A stretch of 8,502 nt of DNA from Terrirubrum sp051646285 (GTDB taxonomy: Bacteria > Pseudomonadota > Alphaproteobacteria > Rhizobiales > Beijerinckiaceae). The position numbers and the translations under genes were made by a program. Below, piece by piece: positions 5,735-8,502 of the stretch. Each line of letters begins with the position of its first letter. Position 1 is the stretch's first letter. The notes under the pieces are model-generated. The model was not told the origin of the DNA. It ran no database searches and saw nothing but the letters and a program-made list of their open reading frames with translations. The stretch lies in contig JBOFCU010000266.1 of NCBI GenBank assembly GCA_051646285.1, positions 1 through 8,502 on the forward strand. The letters are read 5' to 3'.

Positions 5735-6700
5735 TCACAGCCCTTCAAACAAGGCCGTCGACAGATAACGCTCGGCGAAGGAGGGAATGATCACGACAAT
5801 GCGCTTGCCGGCCATGCCGGGGCGGCTTGCCAGTTCAAGCGCGGCAGCCACCGCTGCGCCAGAGGAAATACCGCAGGGAATACCCTCCTGCCGGGCCAGG
5901 GCGCGGGCGGTATCAATCGCGGTCTGGTTGCCGACAGTAATGACCTCATCAATCACACTGCGATCAAGAATTTCGGGTACGAAGCCGGCACCGATGCCCT
6001 GAATTTTGTGTGGCCCCGGCGCACCGCCCGACAAAACGGGTGAGTCTTCCGGTTCCACCGCCACGATCTTGACATGCGGTGCGCGGGCTTTCAGGACCTG
6101 CCCAACGCCGGTAATGGTGCCGCCGGTGCCGACGCCGGATATAAAATAATCAAGCTTGCCGCCCGTGTCGGTCCAGATTTCTTCTGCCGTGGTGCGGCGG
6201 TGAATGTCGGGATTGGCCGGATTCTTGAACTGCTGCGGGATGATGGCACCGGGTATGGCCGCCTTCAGCTCTTCAGCCTTGGCAATCGCGCCCTTCATGC
6301 CCAGCGGGCCGGGGGTCAATTCAAGCTCGGCACCAAGCAGCGCCAGCATCTTGCGGCGTTCCACCGACATGGTTTCCGGCATGACGAGAATGAGGCGGTA
6401 GCCGCGCGCTGCGGCGACAAACGCCAGCGCAATGCCGGTATTACCGGATGTCGGCTCAATCAGCGTTGCACCGGGCTTGATGGCCCCTTCGGCCTCGAGC
6501 GCATCAATCATGTTGACGCCGATCCGGTCCTTGACGCTGGCGATCGGGTTGAAAAACTCCAGCTTCACAAGGATTTCAGCATTGATTCCCCGTGATTGCG
6601 GCAGGGCTTTCAGCCGCACGAGGGGCGTTTCACCAATGGTCTGGGTGATGGACTCATAAATGCGGCCGCGCCCCGGCGGCGGTAGCTGTGCGTGTGTCAT
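5735..6700 (-). CDS. cysK: Cysteine synthase A (O-acetylserine sulfhydrylase)
   Basis: This 321-aa cytoplasmic PLP enzyme joins O-acetyl-L-serine and sulfide to give cysteine and acetate. All the expected motifs are present: ASVKDR with the PLP Schiff-base Lys57, the substrate loop TSGNTG (84-89), the phosphate-binding GTGGT (191-195), IQGIGAGFVP (233-242) typical of CysK rather than cystathionine beta-synthase, and SSG (279-281) for the PLP pyridine nitrogen. Length fits the family. The start is the ATG at 6700, preceded by GAGGA with good spacing. It lies 84 bp after an Rrf2-family regulator gene on the same strand, and the gap is very AT-rich with a 13-bp dyad, so cysK probably has its own controlled promoter besides any read-through. 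In a sulfide-using organism it also links periplasmic sulfur oxidation to assimilation. Confidence 0.96.
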   Translation of the reverse strand: MTHAQLPPPGRGRIYESITQTIGETPLVRLKALPQSRGINAEILVKLEFFNPIASVKDRIGVNMIDALEAEGAIKPGATLIEPTSGNTGIALAFVAAARGYRLILVMPETMSVERRKMLALLGAELELTPGPLGMKGAIAKAEELKAAIPGAIIPQQFKNPANPDIHRRTTAEEIWTDTGGKLDYFISGVGTGGTITGVGQVLKARAPHVKIVAVEPEDSPVLSGGAPGPHKIQGIGAGFVPEILDRSVIDEVITVGNQTAIDTARALARQEGIPCGISSGAAVAAALELASRPGMAGKRIVVIIPSFAERYLSTALFEGL

Positions 6701-6740
6701 CGCGTCCTCGCGCTTCTTGGGCTATGCGTGACGCGAGCCT

Positions 6741-6784
6741 AACCATATTCACATATCAAGTCGATAAAATAAAATATCTACATT
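6741..6784 (-). promoter_or_regulatory. AT-rich cysK promoter region with a dyad, possible Rrf2 operator
   Basis: The 84-bp rrf2-cysK gap switches abruptly from the local GC-rich composition to long A/T stretches. Within it, TATC-AAGTC-GATA (6754-6766) is a 13-bp inverted repeat. The upstream gene encodes a DNA-binding Rrf2 protein, so this is a candidate site for it. No single -35/-10 pair stands out clearly enough to place the start point. Confidence 0.45.
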
Positions 6785-7231
6785 CTAAATCGTAAAATCA
6801 GCCGTCACAGGCTCTCCAGCCGGCAATGCTTCTGCGCGGCGGCACATATCATCCACCGTCACAGCATCCAGTCTGGCCAGAAATGTCTCGCCCGCTTCGC
6901 CAACAATGGGCCCGACAACGGCATCAACCAGCAACGACTCCGGCACAGGTGGCATCGAATCCTCGCCGGTGGATGACATCGCAGCCCGGACAATCTCGCC
7001 CGCCGTAATCTTGCGGCGCTCGCGCGCCAGCTCATAGCCGCCACGGGGGCCGCGCATCCCCTTCAAAATACCGGCTCGCACCAGTGCCTGAAGCATGGTT
7101 TCGAGATGGCGGGGCGGTAGCTGATGGCGGGCCGCCAACAGTTTAGCCGGCACCGGCAATGGGCGCGCATGCAAGGCAATATCCACCACTGCAACGATGG
7201 CGAGCAATGAACGGCGGGACAAGAGAATCAT
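6785..7231 (-). CDS. Rrf2-family transcriptional regulator, lacking the Fe-S cysteine cluster
   Basis: This encodes a 148-aa Rrf2-type winged-helix DNA-binding protein. The N-terminus LSRRSLLAIVAVVDIALHA is the dimer/first helix region. LPVPAKLLAARHQLPPRHLE is the helix-turn-helix (about residues 25-44), and GPRGGYELAR (61-70) is the wing with the family's diagnostic GGY. The only cysteine is Cys130, so the three-cysteine Fe-S ligand set of IscR, NsrR and RirA is absent. It should sense something other than a cluster, as the cysteine regulator CymR does. A TTG at 7237 gives two more residues, but the ATG at 7231, preceded by GGGG (7241-7238), is the more likely start. It lies 27 bp after dut and upstream of cysK, which suggests control of cysteine synthesis. 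That role is inference. Confidence 0.88.
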   Translation of the reverse strand: MILLSRRSLLAIVAVVDIALHARPLPVPAKLLAARHQLPPRHLETMLQALVRAGILKGMRGPRGGYELARERRKITAGEIVRAAMSSTGEDSMPPVPESLLVDAVVGPIVGEAGETFLARLDAVTVDDMCRRAEALPAGEPVTADFTI

Positions 7232-7258
7232 CAGCAACCCCAGACAACCGGAATCGTT

Positions 7259-7714
7259 TTAGCGTATTCCTGTAGAACCATAACCGCCATCGGCGCGGTT
7301 GGTTGCATCCAGCACATCGGACTCCTGCCAGATAACACGTGTGACGGGTGCAACAACCATCTGCGCGATCCGCATGCCGCGCGTGACGGTGAAAACCTCC
7401 GCCCCCAGATTGATCAGCGCGACCATCAGTTCACCGCGATAATCTTCATCCACCGTGCCGGGGCTGTTGACCACAGTGACACCATGGCGGGCGGCCAGTC
7501 CGGAGCGGGGCCGCACCTGCGCCTCATGGCCGGCAGGCAGCGCGATGCGTAACCCGGTGGGAATGACGGCGCGCGCCAAAGGCTGGATCATCACAGGTTC
7601 GTTTTCCGGCAAGGCGGCACGCATATCCATGCCCGCAGCGCCCGCTGTCTCATAGGCCGGCAGCGGCAGGCCTTCGGCGTGCGGCAGCCGCACAATCTGC
7701 ACAGGCAGGGTCAC
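7259..7714 (-). CDS. dut: Deoxyuridine 5'-triphosphate nucleotidohydrolase (dUTPase)
   Basis: This 151-aa trimeric dUTPase hydrolyses dUTP to dUMP and pyrophosphate, keeping uracil out of DNA and supplying dUMP for thymidylate synthesis. The five family motifs occur in order: I AGMDMRA (27-33), II PRSGLA (69-74), III GTVDEDYRGE (86-95) with catalytic Asp89, IV RGMRIAQMVV (112-121) and V RADGGYGSTG (140-149). In motif V a Tyr replaces the usual Phe that stacks on uracil, and Ala-Asp stands where many members have Gly-x. Length is normal. The start is a GTG at 7714 that overlaps the coaBC stop (GTGA), so translation is coupled. A coaBC-dut pair is common in proteobacteria. Only 27 bp separate it from the rrf2 gene, with no terminator. 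Confidence 0.96.
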   Translation of the reverse strand: MTLPVQIVRLPHAEGLPLPAYETAGAAGMDMRAALPENEPVMIQPLARAVIPTGLRIALPAGHEAQVRPRSGLAARHGVTVVNSPGTVDEDYRGELMVALINLGAEVFTVTRGMRIAQMVVAPVTRVIWQESDVLDATNRADGGYGSTGIR

Positions 7715-8502
7715 GCGCCCGCTTTCTGATCAAGCGCCCCGGCCATGGCAGCAACAAGGCGCTGCGCCACATCGCCCTTGGCCATATCCGGCCAATGATC
7801 CACACCATCCCTTGTAACAAGATGCACCGTGTTGCGATCCCCGCCCATGATGCCGGTGTGCGGCGAGACATCATTGGCGACAATCCAGTCACAGCCCTTG
7901 CGCAACAATTTGGCCTGCGCATGGGCAATGACATTTTCCGTCTCGGCGGCAAAACCGACAACCAGCGCCGGGCGATTTTTTCCCTTCGCAACGGTGGCAA
8001 GAATATCTGGATTTTCAGCCAGCGAAAATTGCGGCAGGGCCTTGCCATCCTTCTTGATCTTTTGCCCGGCCTCGCGATCAACCCGCCAATCGGCAACAGC
8101 GGCGGCGAAAATTCCAATATCCGCCGGCAATGCACGGTCCACCGCTGCGAGCATGTCGCGCGCACTTTCCACATGCACGACATCAACGCCATGCGGATCA
8201 GCCAGCGCGACAGGGCCGGAAATCAGCGTCACGCGGGCACCTGCTGCTGCTGCCGCCTGCGCAATGGCATGGCCCTGCTTGCCGGAGGAGCGATTGGCGA
8301 TATAGCGCACCGGATCAATCGGCTCATGGGTGGGGCCAGATGTGATCAGCACATGCTTGCCTGCCAGGGTGCCTGTTTTCTTGGGCGGCGGCGTCACCAC
8401 CACATGCGGCGGCATTGGCAACAGTTGCGGGCCGGGGCCGAGGAGATCGCTCGCCGCATCAGCAATCGCTGCCGGCTCGGCCATACGGCCCGGACCAAAT
8501 TC
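7711..8502 (-). CDS. coaBC: CoaBC bifunctional enzyme, CoaB (phosphopantothenoylcysteine synthetase) part; 5' end outside window
   Basis: The window holds the C-terminal 263 residues, and the frame is open to the last base. The first residues, EFGPGRMAEP, are the end of the CoaC (phosphopantothenoylcysteine decarboxylase) domain, so the ATG at 8484 is internal and not the start. After a proline-rich linker, the CoaB domain joins 4'-phosphopantothenate to cysteine using CTP. It shows HVLITSGPTHEPIDPVRYI (50-68), NRSSGKQG (70-77), AAAVADW (133-139), the KIKK motif (148-151), GFAAET (183-188) and AND (209-211, with Asn210 of the acyl-cytidylate step). The stop overlaps the dut GTG. The enzyme uses cysteine, the product of cysK downstream on the same strand. 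Confidence 0.95.
   Translation of the reverse strand, partial: EFGPGRMAEPAAIADAASDLLGPGPQLLPMPPHVVVTPPPKKTGTLAGKHVLITSGPTHEPIDPVRYIANRSSGKQGHAIAQAAAAAGARVTLISGPVALADPHGVDVVHVESARDMLAAVDRALPADIGIFAAAVADWRVDREAGQKIKKDGKALPQFSLAENPDILATVAKGKNRPALVVGFAAETENVIAHAQAKLLRKGCDWIVANDVSPHTGIMGGDRNTVHLVTRDGVDHWPDMAKGDVAQRLVAAMAGALDQKAGA

Noticed and set aside
5633..6043. Plus-strand frame across the cysK 3' end
   Set aside because: Mostly antisense to cysK, with no recognisable domain.
1..8502. Mobile element, CRISPR, phage or defence system
   Set aside because: No transposase, integrase, regularly spaced repeats, tRNA or attachment-like duplications, and all the large genes are recognisable metabolic, transport or housekeeping genes.

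Overview
The window looks like chromosomal DNA of a sulfur-oxidising alphaproteobacterium. It is moderately GC-rich with strong G/C preference at third codon positions, it carries the end of a Sox cluster, and it has a coaBC-dut gene pair followed by an Rrf2 regulator. I cannot name a genus.

Layout. The plus strand (1-2127) holds the 3' end of soxD, a small monohaem cytochrome c and a Tat-exported flavocytochrome c sulfide dehydrogenase flavoprotein (soxF/fccB type), closed by a strong intrinsic terminator (2149-2174). A 160-bp spacer with a long inverted repeat leads into typA/bipA (2336-4162). The typA stop overlaps the GTG start of a 75-aa predicted lipoprotein (4159-4386). A DMT/EamA-family permease (4523-5416) follows and ends at a hairpin with a T-run (5442-5466). 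From 5417 to 5734 there is no recognisable gene, only a candidate 51-aa secreted small ORF on the minus strand and an unusually dense set of short dyads. The minus strand from 8502 down to 5735 reads coaBC (its start lies outside the window), dut, an Rrf2-family regulator and cysK.

How the genes work together. SoxCD is the periplasmic sulfane dehydrogenase that removes six electrons per thiosulfate from SoxY-bound sulfur. The cytochrome/flavoprotein pair would oxidise sulfide (or reactivate SoxYZ) and pass the electrons to periplasmic cytochrome c. On the other strand, CoaBC consumes cysteine to make phosphopantetheine, Dut removes dUTP, and CysK makes cysteine from O-acetylserine and sulfide. 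The Rrf2 regulator sits between dut and cysK. The rrf2-cysK gap is strikingly AT-rich and contains a 13-bp dyad, so local control of cysteine synthase is likely.

I found no tRNA, rRNA, CRISPR array, transposase or other mobile element. Most of the window is ordinary core and lithotrophic metabolism. The least explained part is the dyad-rich segment 5600-5710 with the small secreted ORF.
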